A DNA stretch of 51,346 bases from Muribaculaceae bacterium (GTDB lineage: Bacteria > Bacteroidota > Bacteroidia > Bacteroidales > Muribaculaceae). The stretch covers positions 1 through 51,346 of the forward strand of contig JAIDQZ010000119.1 in NCBI GenBank assembly GCA_029062005.1. Direction: 5' to 3'. The notes beneath the pieces are model-generated. The model was not told where the DNA came from, searched no databases, and saw nothing but the letters and a program-made list of their open reading frames with translations. This document shows positions 42,531-50,761 of the stretch, in pieces. Position 1 is the stretch's first letter, and each line of letters opens with the position of its first letter. A program made the translations under genes and the position numbers.

Positions 42531-45356
42531 TCAGTTTCCAAGCGGTTTTTCAATCTTTACGAAGGTGGAGAGCGGCCAATAGAATGTCTCCGGATCATCC
42601 GGCTGAGCGGGGGAGTACTTGGTATAAGGTTTCAGATGCTTTGCAAGCTCCGGAAGTTTCTCGGCAATTCCTTCGCGGACACACTTCGCCACTTGGGTTG
42701 CTCCGTATGTATTAAAATGAGTGTTGTCTGCAAGCGCCTTATCTTGACCCTTGAAAGTGTTGGCAGGATAATGAACCAGAGCTTTTTTGCTACCCTCTTC
42801 TCCCAATGTCTCATAGAGTATAGTCGTCATCTCTGTAATATCTATCACAGGCACATTTTCACGCGCAGCCACCTCCTTCATCGCTTTAGGATAGTCACCA
42901 TGAGTATTCTTGTTCTTTCCATTTTCATCGAAACTGCGACGTGCGGTCGGGGTCAGGAACACTACATTTAGTCCTTTTTGGCGCGCACGATCTACGAATA
43001 TCTTGAGATTGTGCGCATAATTGTAGTAAGCGCCGGATCCAGGACCTTTGTCCTTCTCGTCATTATGGCCGAACTCGACGAATACATAATCACCCGGCTT
43101 TGCCATTGAAAGCACCTTGTCATATCTCCTGCTTGCGAAGAAAGAGGATGTACGCTGTCCGCTTTCTGCCTGATTAGATACAGCGATATTGGTATCAAAG
43201 TATGCAGGTATGATCTGTCCCCAGCTTGCCCATGGTTCTTCAGCTTGATCTACTACCGTGCTGTCCCCGCAATAGAAAAGAGTGGTCACATTGTCTGAGT
43301 CTTCAACCGGACGGATTGTGACGCTTTCTACAGCGGGAGCATCGCCGGTGAATTCGAGTGTCAGTTTGTCATCCCAATTGCAAACGCCAATCTCACGAGG
43401 ATTAAGCCTTACTGTATCTTTAAGATTAATGCCCGGCGAACGCTTATTGACAATAAAGGAATACTCATCAAATTTGTTTTTGGGAAGAGATACTGCATCA
43501 AGCATTAAGCGTCGGTTTTCAGCCCTTACTACAGTGTGAGACTTGCGTTTCTTGTCTCCGAGCTTAACAGTCACCATGTAGTTGCCGTCAGGCACATTAA
43601 CTGAAAAGAAATATGGGTTGGTTCCTTTGGCAGAGGGCTTGCTGTTGAAATCATAGCCATATCCGTCAAATTCATTGAATGTAGGGATGCTTCCATTCAT
43701 CATAAAGGTCTTAGGATAGACAGGAAGAAGATACTCTTGTAGAGAGCAATCAGTGCCTCTGAGACCTTCTGCGATACTTGCGGCATTGAGTCGGGCACCT
43801 TTTTTAGAAGTGTGAGTATGGTCTTTCTTATAAAATGGGGGAGTGCCGGTTTCTCCTAATTCTTGGAATTTTTTGCCTGAGATGGCGTTGAGGTCGATGT
43901 AGTATGCTCCCGCCTCGCGTGCGGCATCTTTCGCCCATTTCCCATAACTGTTAGCATTGCTCTCGATCTTTCCGTCTTTCCACTTATTACGCGGAGTATG
44001 GCTCAGTACGATGGGAATAGCACCTTTTTCCTTGGCATCCATGATAAATTTGCGGATATACCATCCATATGTGTAAACCACTTGATTGATGCCGGTTTTC
44101 TCCATCTTGAAGACCTTACTTTCAGGACCCGAACCGTGGAGCTCGCCACGGGCCTTGCCTGTATTGATATCGCCACCGTCGTTATGTCCGAACTGCATGA
44201 TTACATAGTCGCCCGGCTGGAGGGCATTGTAAACCTTATCCCAACGACCTTCATCAAGAAAAGTGCGGGCGCTTCTTCCCGCCATGGCATGGTTTTCCAC
44301 TGTTATCTTTTCCGGATCGAAGAGTTCTGAAATCACGCTTCCCCATCCCCACATGCTGTCATCATCCTTATCCTCATTTTTAACAGTACTGTCTCCTATT
44401 GTGAACAGAACAGGCTTGCCGGGCTGGCGTGACTTTCCTGTTACCGTGTCAATGGGGAATGGCAGAAGGTAATCTTTCAGTTCCACACCTTCCAAAGCCG
44501 CAATACCTTCAGCAGCAGACTGTGCGTTGACTTTGGCACCGAAAGCTGAAGTGTGGATACGGTCGATGTAGAACATCGTCTTCACCTTGTCTTTACCGAA
44601 CTTTTCGAATTTAGTAGCAGTGATGTCATTCAGATCTACAAAAGGAACCCCTTCAGCCTCTGCAACCTGTTTTGCCCAGAGTCCGAATGTCTGGTTCACA
44701 CGAGTTACTTTGGTGCTGTCTTTGTCATCCCATGCCATACGCGGTGTCAGTGAAAACAGAATAGGATGAGCCCCTTTTTCTTTTACTTCACGTACATATC
44801 GGCGCATATACTCGCCATATGAATATACCGTGTCACGCACACCGGTTTCTTTGATTACTACCGGCATGACTTCATCGCCTATACCGCGGATTGTAGCGCG
44901 TGCTCGTCCACTGTCGAATGGTCCGTTGTCATTATGTCCGAGTTCTATTATCACCCAGTCGCCGGGACGGACACCTTCAAGTACGTCTTTCCACAACACA
45001 TTATAAAAAGTACGGCTGCTCATTCCTCCGAGTGCATGGTTCTCGACTGTGATCTTGTTTTTGTCGAAGAATTCAGGGGCGTAATATCCCCATCCCCACT
45101 GTCCGTTGTCTCCGTTTCCGAGAGTCCCGGTGCGCATTGTGGAGTTGCCTACAAGGAAGAGAACCGGGTTGTTTCCTATTCGTGAACTGCCCGACACGGG
45201 ACGGGCGGTTCTTGCCTTGTTGATGCTGTCAGGAGTATTGTCAACTACCTGGTTGATATCCGGCATTGGTTGTGGCTTATTGTCTTGCACAGCGGCAATG
45301 CCTAATGCTGCGCAAGCAAGTCCCGCTACAGAGAAAAATTGCTTAAAAGGTTTCAT
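42531..45356 (-). CDS. Secreted triple-SGNH (rhamnogalacturonan acetylesterase-like) protein
   Basis: A 941-residue exported protein (signal peptide to about residue 22) with three SGNH/GDSL esterase domains. Domain 1 (about 63-300): S72 in GNST, H141-N-D, D265/H268. Domain 2 (about 313-548): S323 in GDST, H391-N-D, D512/H515. A carbohydrate-binding-like beta-sandwich (about 550-685). Domain 3 (about 692-905): S699 in GDST, H764-N-D, D877/H880. All three keep Ser, Asn and the DxxH pair and should be active. They match CE12-type enzymes that remove acetyl groups from pectic rhamnogalacturonan. It follows a GH28 gene on the same strand. Confidence 0.9.
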   Translation of the reverse strand: MKPFKQFFSVAGLACAALGIAAVQDNKPQPMPDINQVVDNTPDSINKARTARPVSGSSRIGNNPVLFLVGNSTMRTGTLGNGDNGQWGWGYYAPEFFDKNKITVENHALGGMSSRTFYNVLWKDVLEGVRPGDWVIIELGHNDNGPFDSGRARATIRGIGDEVMPVVIKETGVRDTVYSYGEYMRRYVREVKEKGAHPILFSLTPRMAWDDKDSTKVTRVNQTFGLWAKQVAEAEGVPFVDLNDITATKFEKFGKDKVKTMFYIDRIHTSAFGAKVNAQSAAEGIAALEGVELKDYLLPFPIDTVTGKSRQPGKPVLFTIGDSTVKNEDKDDDSMWGWGSVISELFDPEKITVENHAMAGRSARTFLDEGRWDKVYNALQPGDYVIMQFGHNDGGDINTGKARGELHGSGPESKVFKMEKTGINQVVYTYGWYIRKFIMDAKEKGAIPIVLSHTPRNKWKDGKIESNANSYGKWAKDAAREAGAYYIDLNAISGKKFQELGETGTPPFYKKDHTHTSKKGARLNAASIAEGLRGTDCSLQEYLLPVYPKTFMMNGSIPTFNEFDGYGYDFNSKPSAKGTNPYFFSVNVPDGNYMVTVKLGDKKRKSHTVVRAENRRLMLDAVSLPKNKFDEYSFIVNKRSPGINLKDTVRLNPREIGVCNWDDKLTLEFTGDAPAVESVTIRPVEDSDNVTTLFYCGDSTVVDQAEEPWASWGQIIPAYFDTNIAVSNQAESGQRTSSFFASRRYDKVLSMAKPGDYVFVEFGHNDEKDKGPGSGAYYNYAHNLKIFVDRARQKGLNVVFLTPTARRSFDENGKNKNTHGDYPKAMKEVAARENVPVIDITEMTTILYETLGEEGSKKALVHYPANTFKGQDKALADNTHFNTYGATQVAKCVREGIAEKLPELAKHLKPYTKYSPAQPDDPETFYWPLSTFVKIEKPLGN

Positions 45357-45403
45357 ATTAATATTTTGTGATTTATTTAATTATCATATTGCTTCTCATT
45401 TTC

Positions 45404-45448
45404 CATACATTGGTAGGGACGCACGGCTCGTGCGTCCGCATGCATTGG
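45404..45448. repeat. Palindromic intergenic repeat flanked by near-identical 10-mers
   Basis: GGACGCACG (45417-45425) and CGTGCGTCC (45429-45437) form a perfect 9-bp stem with a 3-nt loop. CATACATTGG (45404-45413) and CATGCATTGG (45439-45448) flank it as a 9/10 direct repeat. The look is that of a REP-like or miniature mobile palindrome. Only this copy is present in the window. Confidence 0.55.
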
Positions 45449-45453
45449 TTATC

Positions 45454-46923
45454 TTATATTTCCACATTTTCACAATTTAACATCACGATCTTCTCGATCC
45501 CCGGTTCCAACTGTGCTTCGATATCATCGATCTTTGAATCCTTTACATCGTCAAGCACGACTGCAGGTCGATATTCCGGCTTGTCATAGGAGAATGTAAG
45601 ATTGTTGGCATGGAGACCGACGACGTGGCGTGCATAAAGACCGTAAGCTGGTGTCTCTCCTGCAAATTTCGGTTCCGGATAGTTTGTTCCCTGTTCCCTG
45701 TAATCCTTGTTTACGAGATCCTTCTTGCCACCACCTCTGAACTGCAGGCGGATATTATTGAGCCATACATTTCTTATAGGCTCGTCAGGCATGCCTGTTA
45801 CGATTATTGAGCAGAGTGAATCGCAGTCGTCAGCCACTACATTTGATATATGTATGTCGCGTGCGGAAGATTTTCTTGTCACTTCTTTCGGTCCACGGTT
45901 GCGGCAGCCGGTCGTGATATAGATAGGGTAGTGGTGCACGTGGCTCATAGTAATATTTGAGACAGTGATATTTTCTATTATGCCCTGATCCACTTCTTCG
46001 AATGCAAGTCCACTTGAATAATTGAATGTGCAGTTTGAAAGTGATATGTTGCGGTAACCTCCGTTAGATTCGGTCCCGAGTTTGAAACGCCCGCATACCC
46101 AGTTTACTTTCTCAGGAACATATGTGCCGTCAAGAAGAGATCCGCATTTATAGCCGGTCACGTTGCAGTTTGTTACGGCAATATGTTCACATAGTACAGG
46201 CTGCTTAAGGGCATAAGAACTTTTCAACACAATTGCATCGTCGTGCGGAGTATTGACCTTGCAATTAGTGACAGTCATGTATTTGCAACAGTCGATGTCA
46301 ATGCCGTCACGGTTAGTGTCTATGGTAAGATTGTCGATAGTCGAGAGGTCACAACCGGTCATGATTACAGCAAAGTGACCACCCCGATAGACTGTAAAGT
46401 CTCTCAAAGTCACTCTTCGGCATTGTTTGAGTGCTATCGCTTTGTCGCCTGTTCCGATCGAACCTCCCTGAAGATTCCCACCTCTTTCGGTGTCTTTCTT
46501 CGTCAGTCCTTCTCCATCGATCATTCCAGGACCTGTTATGCTGATATTTTCTTGTCCCTCAGCCCAAATTAATGAATTATGGAAGAATGTGTGGCCTCCG
46601 TCCTGATACTGAGGGAAATCCCCCCATTCTTCGCTTTCGTCATAGGCTTTTAATTCTGCAGGGGATGCCAATATCACGCAACCGGGTGATAGATGTAGGT
46701 CAATGTTTGATTTCAGTCGTATGCTGCCGCTAAGATACGTTCCTGCCGGTAAAAGCACCCGTCCGCCACCTTCTGCAACTGCTGCCTCGATAGCGGCATT
46801 GATAGCCGGAGAGTCAAGGGTTTTACCATTTCCGGTAGCACCGTAGTCTTTAACATTATATATTCCTCCGGCATACGATAGAAATACGCACGCGATAAAG
46901 GAAAATGTGGTGGTCAGTCTCAT
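45454..46923 (-). CDS. Secreted GH28 polygalacturonase-like enzyme
   Basis: A 489-residue right-handed beta-helix enzyme with a signal peptide (about 1-19) and mature start 'IYNVKDYGATGNGKTLDSPAINAAIEAA', typical of GH28. Candidate catalytic residues are D207 in NRDGIDID and D228/D229 in PHDDAIVLK, with 'GRFKLGTES' (about 278-286) as the substrate-binding Arg-Lys strand. GH28 enzymes hydrolyse galacturonic-acid linkages in homogalacturonan or rhamnogalacturonan. It lies upstream of the triple-SGNH gene, which could deacetylate the same polymer. Confidence 0.92.
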   Translation of the reverse strand: MRLTTTFSFIACVFLSYAGGIYNVKDYGATGNGKTLDSPAINAAIEAAVAEGGGRVLLPAGTYLSGSIRLKSNIDLHLSPGCVILASPAELKAYDESEEWGDFPQYQDGGHTFFHNSLIWAEGQENISITGPGMIDGEGLTKKDTERGGNLQGGSIGTGDKAIALKQCRRVTLRDFTVYRGGHFAVIMTGCDLSTIDNLTIDTNRDGIDIDCCKYMTVTNCKVNTPHDDAIVLKSSYALKQPVLCEHIAVTNCNVTGYKCGSLLDGTYVPEKVNWVCGRFKLGTESNGGYRNISLSNCTFNYSSGLAFEEVDQGIIENITVSNITMSHVHHYPIYITTGCRNRGPKEVTRKSSARDIHISNVVADDCDSLCSIIVTGMPDEPIRNVWLNNIRLQFRGGGKKDLVNKDYREQGTNYPEPKFAGETPAYGLYARHVVGLHANNLTFSYDKPEYRPAVVLDDVKDSKIDDIEAQLEPGIEKIVMLNCENVEI

Positions 46924-46953
46924 GGGTGCGGGTCAGGTTTAGTTATTAAAATG

Positions 46954-46985
46954 CAAATTTAAGTATTTTTTCTTAAATCATCAAC
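46954..46985 (-). promoter_or_regulatory. Bacteroidetes-type promoter for the pectin pair
   Basis: On the minus strand, GTTG (46985-46982), 20 nt, TAAATTTG (46961-46954). This puts the start about 25 nt upstream of the GH28 ATG. Confidence 0.7.
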
Positions 46986-47006
46986 ACTATTCTTTTAAAA
47001 ATGAAT

Positions 47007-47027
47007 GGCCCTCTTATCAAGAGAGCC
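47007..47027 (-). terminator. Hairpin after the 47046 lipoprotein gene
   Basis: GGCCCTCTT (47007-47015) pairs with AAGAGAGCC (47019-47027) with one mismatch and a 3-nt loop, followed on the minus strand by T-rich sequence. A likely terminator for the lipoprotein gene. Confidence 0.6.
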
Positions 47028-47045
47028 AGGGCTTTGTGTATTTAT

Positions 47046-47615
47046 CTAATTTTGATTTTTAGGTAAAATAATCTCTAAAATAGTTCCTTTAATTATTTTA
47101 CCGTTATAGGTTATATGATTTGATATTTTAGGCTCATTATTGATCCATTCGCAAGCATGGGTGAATTTAAACTCGAAAACAGTATTTATTTGTTCTATCA
47201 TGAATGTGAGCGACATTTCCTGATTGGACGCACCGTCAAACTCTCCGAAACCAAGACATGCTCCTTTTTGATTAACTGTCGGTAAGACACCTGTCCAGAA
47301 CAATCCATGGAAAACCGGCATAATTGCCCTTGAATCCGGATTTTTGACAAACTCCTCATATTCATCATACGTCCATATCGCAGAATAGCTTTTATCTCTA
47401 AATCCAATTGTCATTTTTTCTCCGACCCAGTTTCCTTCTGTCTCCTGATCAAGAAGGTTGTTGCCTTCTTCGTCAATTAGCCGGATATTTATTCCGGTTG
47501 GACCTATATCCCAAATCATATCATTACCGCCATCGGGGGCATCATTGTCCTTTGTGCAGGATACGATGCACAGTATTAAACATAAAAAGGGGATTTTATT
47601 GAAAATTTTTATCAT
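47046..47615 (-). CDS. Hypothetical lipoprotein
   Basis: A 189-residue protein with a lipoprotein signal (lipobox IVSC, Cys about residue 20) followed by an acidic linker 'TKDNDAPDGGND'. I do not recognise the domain. It begins 'IGPTGINIRLIDEEGNNLLD', a pattern common at the start of Bacteroidetes surface or periplasmic lipoproteins with beta-sandwich folds; the rest is beta-rich with 'FHGLFWTGVL' and 'CLGFGEFDGASNQEMSLTFMI'. It has its own promoter, divergent from the next gene. Confidence 0.75.
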   Translation of the reverse strand: MIKIFNKIPFLCLILCIVSCTKDNDAPDGGNDMIWDIGPTGINIRLIDEEGNNLLDQETEGNWVGEKMTIGFRDKSYSAIWTYDEYEEFVKNPDSRAIMPVFHGLFWTGVLPTVNQKGACLGFGEFDGASNQEMSLTFMIEQINTVFEFKFTHACEWINNEPKISNHITYNGKIIKGTILEIILPKNQN

Positions 47616-47643
47616 GATGATTCATATTATAGCTTATGAAATG

Positions 47644-47673
47644 CAAAGTTAGCAATTTTTATGAAATGGCAAA
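47644..47673 (-). promoter_or_regulatory. Promoter candidate for the lipoprotein gene
   Basis: On the minus strand, TTTG (47673-47670), 18 nt, TAACTTTG (47651-47644). The -33 element lies 7 nt from the -33 element of the divergent promoter at 47680-47711, so the two are back to back. Confidence 0.65.
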
Positions 47674-47679
47674 GAAAGT

Positions 47680-47711
47680 TTTGCATAATCCATTATATTT
47701 TTATATTTTTG
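47680..47711 (+). promoter_or_regulatory. Promoter for the C_GCAxxG_C_C gene
   Basis: TTTG (47680-47683), 20 nt, TATTTTTG (47704-47711). It decides the start codon of the next gene: transcription begins after 47711, so the open frame upstream to 47661 cannot be translated from this promoter. Confidence 0.75.
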
Positions 47712-47738
47712 CCATGGATAAACAAAAAAAAACATATG

Positions 47739-48137
47739 ATGACACAAGAGATTGAAAAATATCATGACCACGCTATAGAATTGAGGGGAAGAGGCTACAA
47801 TTGTGCTCAATGCGTCCTTATGTCATTATCCGGCAGATTGAATATCGATGAAGCATTGGCGGCGAAGCTTACAGCTGCATTCGGCAGTGGATTTGCTGCC
47901 ACCGGTGAGATATGTGGCGCAGTTTCCAGTCTTGGCATAGCTGTGGGGCTTGCGGAAAATGATTCCTCTCCTAAAGCCAAGATCAATGCTATGAAAAAAA
48001 CAAAAGAGATGTTTGAGAGATTTAAAAAAGAAAACGGCGACAGATTCCGTTGTTGCGATCTTAAAGGTAAAGCTGATTCCCGTTCCTGTCCGGATCTAAT
48101 CCGCCAATCACTCTCAATCTTCCTTGAAGCAACGTAA
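47739..48137 (+). CDS. C_GCAxxG_C_C family redox-type protein
   Basis: A 132-residue protein of the C_GCAxxG_C_C family: 'GRGYNCAQCVLMSL' near the N-terminus, 'FAATGEICGAVSSLGIAVGL' and 'RCCDLKG...SCPDLI' near the C-terminus. The conserved cysteines suggest a metal or iron-sulfur site, and the family is often linked to redox proteins, but no reaction is established. ATG 47739 (or 47736) is chosen because a good promoter ends at 47711. It converges on rlmH with an 11-nt gap. Confidence 0.88.
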   Translation: MTQEIEKYHDHAIELRGRGYNCAQCVLMSLSGRLNIDEALAAKLTAAFGSGFAATGEICGAVSSLGIAVGLAENDSSPKAKINAMKKTKEMFERFKKENGDRFRCCDLKGKADSRSCPDLIRQSLSIFLEAT

Positions 48138-48148
48138 AGAGTAATGGA

Positions 48149-48622
48149 TCAGTCATGATGATACGGCTCTCCCCGTAGAATAGTCATTGCCCTATATACT
48201 TGCTCTGTGAAGAAGAGCCTTATCATTTCATGGCTGAACGTCATTTTTGAAAACGATAGCTTGGCATTGGCTCTTGCATACACTTCAGGTGAAAATCCGT
48301 AAGGTCCTCCTATCACGAACACCAACCGCTTTTTGCCACCCAGCATCCCTTTTTGAATGAAATCGGAAAAACCTCTTGATGTCATCATCTCTCCGCGTTC
48401 ATCAAGAAGAACTACATGGTCGGAAGCGGAAAGTTCGGAAATGATAAGTTTCCCTTCATCTGCTTTTTGCTGGATTTCAGTAAGTTTTCCTGCATTCTTG
48501 ATATCCGGTAGGCATTTGATCGAAAATGGAATGTAATGTTTCAGTCGTTTGCAATATTCATCTATTCCTGTCTGAATGTATCCGGTTGTCGTTTTTCCAA
48601 CTGCGATTAGTGTTATGTCCAT
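48149..48622 (-). CDS. rlmH: 23S rRNA (pseudouridine1915-N3)-methyltransferase
   Basis: A 157-residue SPOUT methyltransferase that methylates pseudouridine 1915 in helix 69 of the assembled ribosome. It starts MDITLIAVGKTTTGYIQTGIDEYCKRLKHY. The AdoMet knot reads 'LVFVIGGPYGFSPEVYARANAKLSFSKMTFSHEMIRLFFTEQVYRAMTILRGEPYHHD'. The open frame begins at 48655, but ATG 48622 gives the conserved start. Confidence 0.95.
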   Translation of the reverse strand: MDITLIAVGKTTTGYIQTGIDEYCKRLKHYIPFSIKCLPDIKNAGKLTEIQQKADEGKLIISELSASDHVVLLDERGEMMTSRGFSDFIQKGMLGGKKRLVFVIGGPYGFSPEVYARANAKLSFSKMTFSHEMIRLFFTEQVYRAMTILRGEPYHHD

Positions 48623-48631
48623 AAATTTTAT

Positions 48632-48639
48632 TATCTTTG
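48632..48639 (+). promoter_or_regulatory. -7 promoter element candidate for nadC
   Basis: TATCTTTG matches TAnnTTTG. A TTAG about 21 nt upstream is a poor -33. The nadC ATG lies 44 nt downstream. On the opposite strand, TAATTTTG at 48666-48659 is a similar candidate for rlmH. Confidence 0.5.
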
Positions 48640-48683
48640 TAAAAATTCTCCTCAATTACAAAATTAGCGAAGATTTTTGAATT

Positions 48684-49535
48684 ATGAAAACGAAAGACGA
48701 ACTTATTGATGCACTCCTCGATCTTGCTTTTGCTGAAGATATTGGCGACGGAGACCATACTACATTGTCGACTATCCCTGCTGACGCCATGGGGCGTTCA
48801 AAACTGCTGATCAAAGAGAAAGGGGTTCTTGCCGGTGTGGAAATTGCAAAAAAAGTTCTGCATAAAGTCGATCCATCGATTAAGATGGAAGTTTTGATTG
48901 AAGACGGTGCGTCGGTGTCGCCCGGTGATGTTGCTTTCACAGCTGAAGGTCCGGTCAGAAGTCTTCTTGTAGCCGAAAGGACCATGCTTAATATTATGCA
49001 GCGGATGAGCGGAGTTGCTACTATGACGCGTAAATATCAGGATCAGCTGAAAGGTCTCAGCACCCGTGTCCTTGATACCCGGAAGACTACCCCTGGCATG
49101 CGTATGCTTGAGAAGGAGGCCGTAAGGATCGGCGGAGGCACTAACCATCGGATTGGTCTTTTCGATATGATCCTCATAAAGGATAATCATGAGGATTTTG
49201 CAGGCGGTATCGAGCAGGCTGTAAGGCGAGCGGAAGAATATTGCGCCGCCAACGGAAAGAAAGATCTCAAGATAGAAGTGGAATGCCGTAGTCTTGATGA
49301 TATAAGAAAGGTCCTTGAGATCGGTGGTGTAGACAGGATAATGTTTGATAACTTCACTCCTGAGCTTACTCGCGAAGCGGTGGCACTCGTAAATGGCAAA
49401 GTGGAGACTGAGTCTTCGGGTGGGATTACTTTTGACACTCTGCGCGATTATGGCGAGACCGGAGTTGACTTTATTTCTGTCGGAGCTCTCACCCACAGTG
49501 TAAAAGGGCTTGATATGTCGTTCAAGGCATTCTGA
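48684..49535 (+). CDS. nadC: Nicotinate-nucleotide pyrophosphorylase (carboxylating)
   Basis: A 283-residue enzyme converting quinolinate and PRPP to nicotinate mononucleotide, the last de novo NAD-precursor step. It shows 'FAEDIGDGDHTTLSTIP', the PRPP/quinolinate Arg/Lys residues in 'VLDTRKTTPGMRMLEKEAVRIGGGTNHRIGLFDMILIKDNH', and the barrel end 'VESSGGITFDTLRDYGETGVDFISVGALTHS'-type pattern (here beginning TESSGG). Neither nadA nor nadB is in the window. It is the first of three closely spaced genes. Confidence 0.96.
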   Translation: MKTKDELIDALLDLAFAEDIGDGDHTTLSTIPADAMGRSKLLIKEKGVLAGVEIAKKVLHKVDPSIKMEVLIEDGASVSPGDVAFTAEGPVRSLLVAERTMLNIMQRMSGVATMTRKYQDQLKGLSTRVLDTRKTTPGMRMLEKEAVRIGGGTNHRIGLFDMILIKDNHEDFAGGIEQAVRRAEEYCAANGKKDLKIEVECRSLDDIRKVLEIGGVDRIMFDNFTPELTREAVALVNGKVETESSGGITFDTLRDYGETGVDFISVGALTHSVKGLDMSFKAF

Positions 49536-49552
49536 GGGATTCCGGTATCTGT

Positions 49553-49942
49553 ATGTCTGACATAAAGAAGGCTAAAGCGCTTGACTGGGGAAAACAGGCG
49601 GAGAATATAGTCTGCGAACTGCTCATTTCAAAAGGATACACAGTCAGGGAGCGCAATTGGCGGCCATCCACTTCAAAAAGCGAGATCGATGTAATAGCAC
49701 AAAAGGATGATACATTGATTTTTGTGGAAGTAAAGGCTCGTTCTGACATGGATCTTGATCCGACAGATGCTATGACAGCTGAGAAGATAAAGAATATCGT
49801 AAGGGGTGCCAATGCTTATCTCCTGCTGCAGGAATTTGAGTTCTATTACCGTTTTGATGTTGCCGCAGTGAGTGGAAATGTTGATGACTACAAGATTGTA
49901 TATCTTGAAGATGCCTTCCTCCCCCCGCTGAAAAGCCGTTGA
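49553..49942 (+). CDS. YraN-family (UPF0102) protein
   Basis: A 129-residue protein with a restriction-endonuclease-like fold: 'GKQAENIVCELLISKGYTVRERNWR', then 'SEIDVIAQKDDTLIFVEVKAR', whose Asp and the Glu/Lys of VEVKAR form the nuclease-like PD-(D/E)xK site. YraN proteins are widespread and probably act on DNA or RNA, but have no agreed function. It sits 17 nt after nadC and 22 nt before trmN6. Confidence 0.93.
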   Translation: MSDIKKAKALDWGKQAENIVCELLISKGYTVRERNWRPSTSKSEIDVIAQKDDTLIFVEVKARSDMDLDPTDAMTAEKIKNIVRGANAYLLLQEFEFYYRFDVAAVSGNVDDYKIVYLEDAFLPPLKSR

Positions 49943-49964
49943 GGCTTGTCTAAGTAAATAGTTG

Positions 49965-50702
49965 ATGAGTAAGAATATCGCTAAGTTCAGGTTCAAGCAG
50001 TTCTCCGTCAGTCATCACAGAAGTTCGATGAAAGTCGGGGTCGATGGTGTGTTGATCGGATGCTGGACTCAGATCGATGGAGTCAGCAGGATTCTTGATG
50101 TCGGCACCGGTTGCGGACTTATTGCTTTGATTATGGCGCAGCGCTGTCCGGAGGCGGAAGTGATCGGAATAGATATTGACGGAGCATCAGTCGATGAAGC
50201 GAAAGAAAACATTGAAAATTCTCCTTGGTCTGACCGTGTTGATATAGTTGAGTGTGATTTTCCTGTCGGCATGTCTACAGGAAAAGAAAACGGTTTCGAC
50301 CTTATCGTATCAAATCCGCCGTATTTTGATTCCGGAGTATCCGAAATTGTCACTTCTCGTGAACGTGCGCGACATCAGGGAAGTCTTTCTCCGTCATCTC
50401 TGCTTGAAGCATCAAGATTACTGCTTCGTCAGGAAGGTATGGTAGCGATGGTGGTCCCTTATGAATTGTCTTCTGCTTTGGAGGAGAAGGCAAGTGGGCT
50501 TGGATATAGATTGATGAGAAAATGCCTTGTGCGTGGGCATGCCGATGCTCCGTATAAAAGGACTTTATTGCAGTGGAGACTTGGTAATGAACTGTTTAGT
50601 CATAGTGATCCTGGTATAGAGTATCTGACTCTTGAAGTGTCTAATGGCATGCCTACAGAGGATTACCAAAAGCTATGCAGGGATTTCTATTTGAAATTCT
50701 GA
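49965..50702 (+). CDS. trmN6: tRNA1(Val) adenine(37)-N6-methyltransferase
   Basis: A 245-residue Rossmann-fold methyltransferase that makes m6A37 in tRNA-Val. The start MSKNIAKFRFKQFSVSHHRSSMKVGVDGVLIG, the AdoMet loop 'ILDVGTGCGLIALIMAQRCP' and the catalytic 'LIVSNPPYFDSG' are typical of YfiC/TrmN6. ATG 49965 is chosen over TTG 49962. Confidence 0.93.
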   Translation: MSKNIAKFRFKQFSVSHHRSSMKVGVDGVLIGCWTQIDGVSRILDVGTGCGLIALIMAQRCPEAEVIGIDIDGASVDEAKENIENSPWSDRVDIVECDFPVGMSTGKENGFDLIVSNPPYFDSGVSEIVTSRERARHQGSLSPSSLLEASRLLLRQEGMVAMVVPYELSSALEEKASGLGYRLMRKCLVRGHADAPYKRTLLQWRLGNELFSHSDPGIEYLTLEVSNGMPTEDYQKLCRDFYLKF

Positions 50703-50761
50703 ACTGTTAAACCAATTGATGATTTAATTGTCTTATAAATAAAAACTAACACAATCGCGCT

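Noticed and set aside
47661..47738. 26-residue hydrophobic N-terminal extension of the C_GCAxxG_C_C protein, like a signal anchor
   Set aside because: A well-formed promoter (47680-47711) lies inside it, so the mRNA begins downstream.
50700..50745. GAAC...GTC pair upstream of the Trp-rich gene, resembling an ECF sigma promoter
   Set aside because: The spacing is about 25 nt, too long for the usual 16-17 nt.
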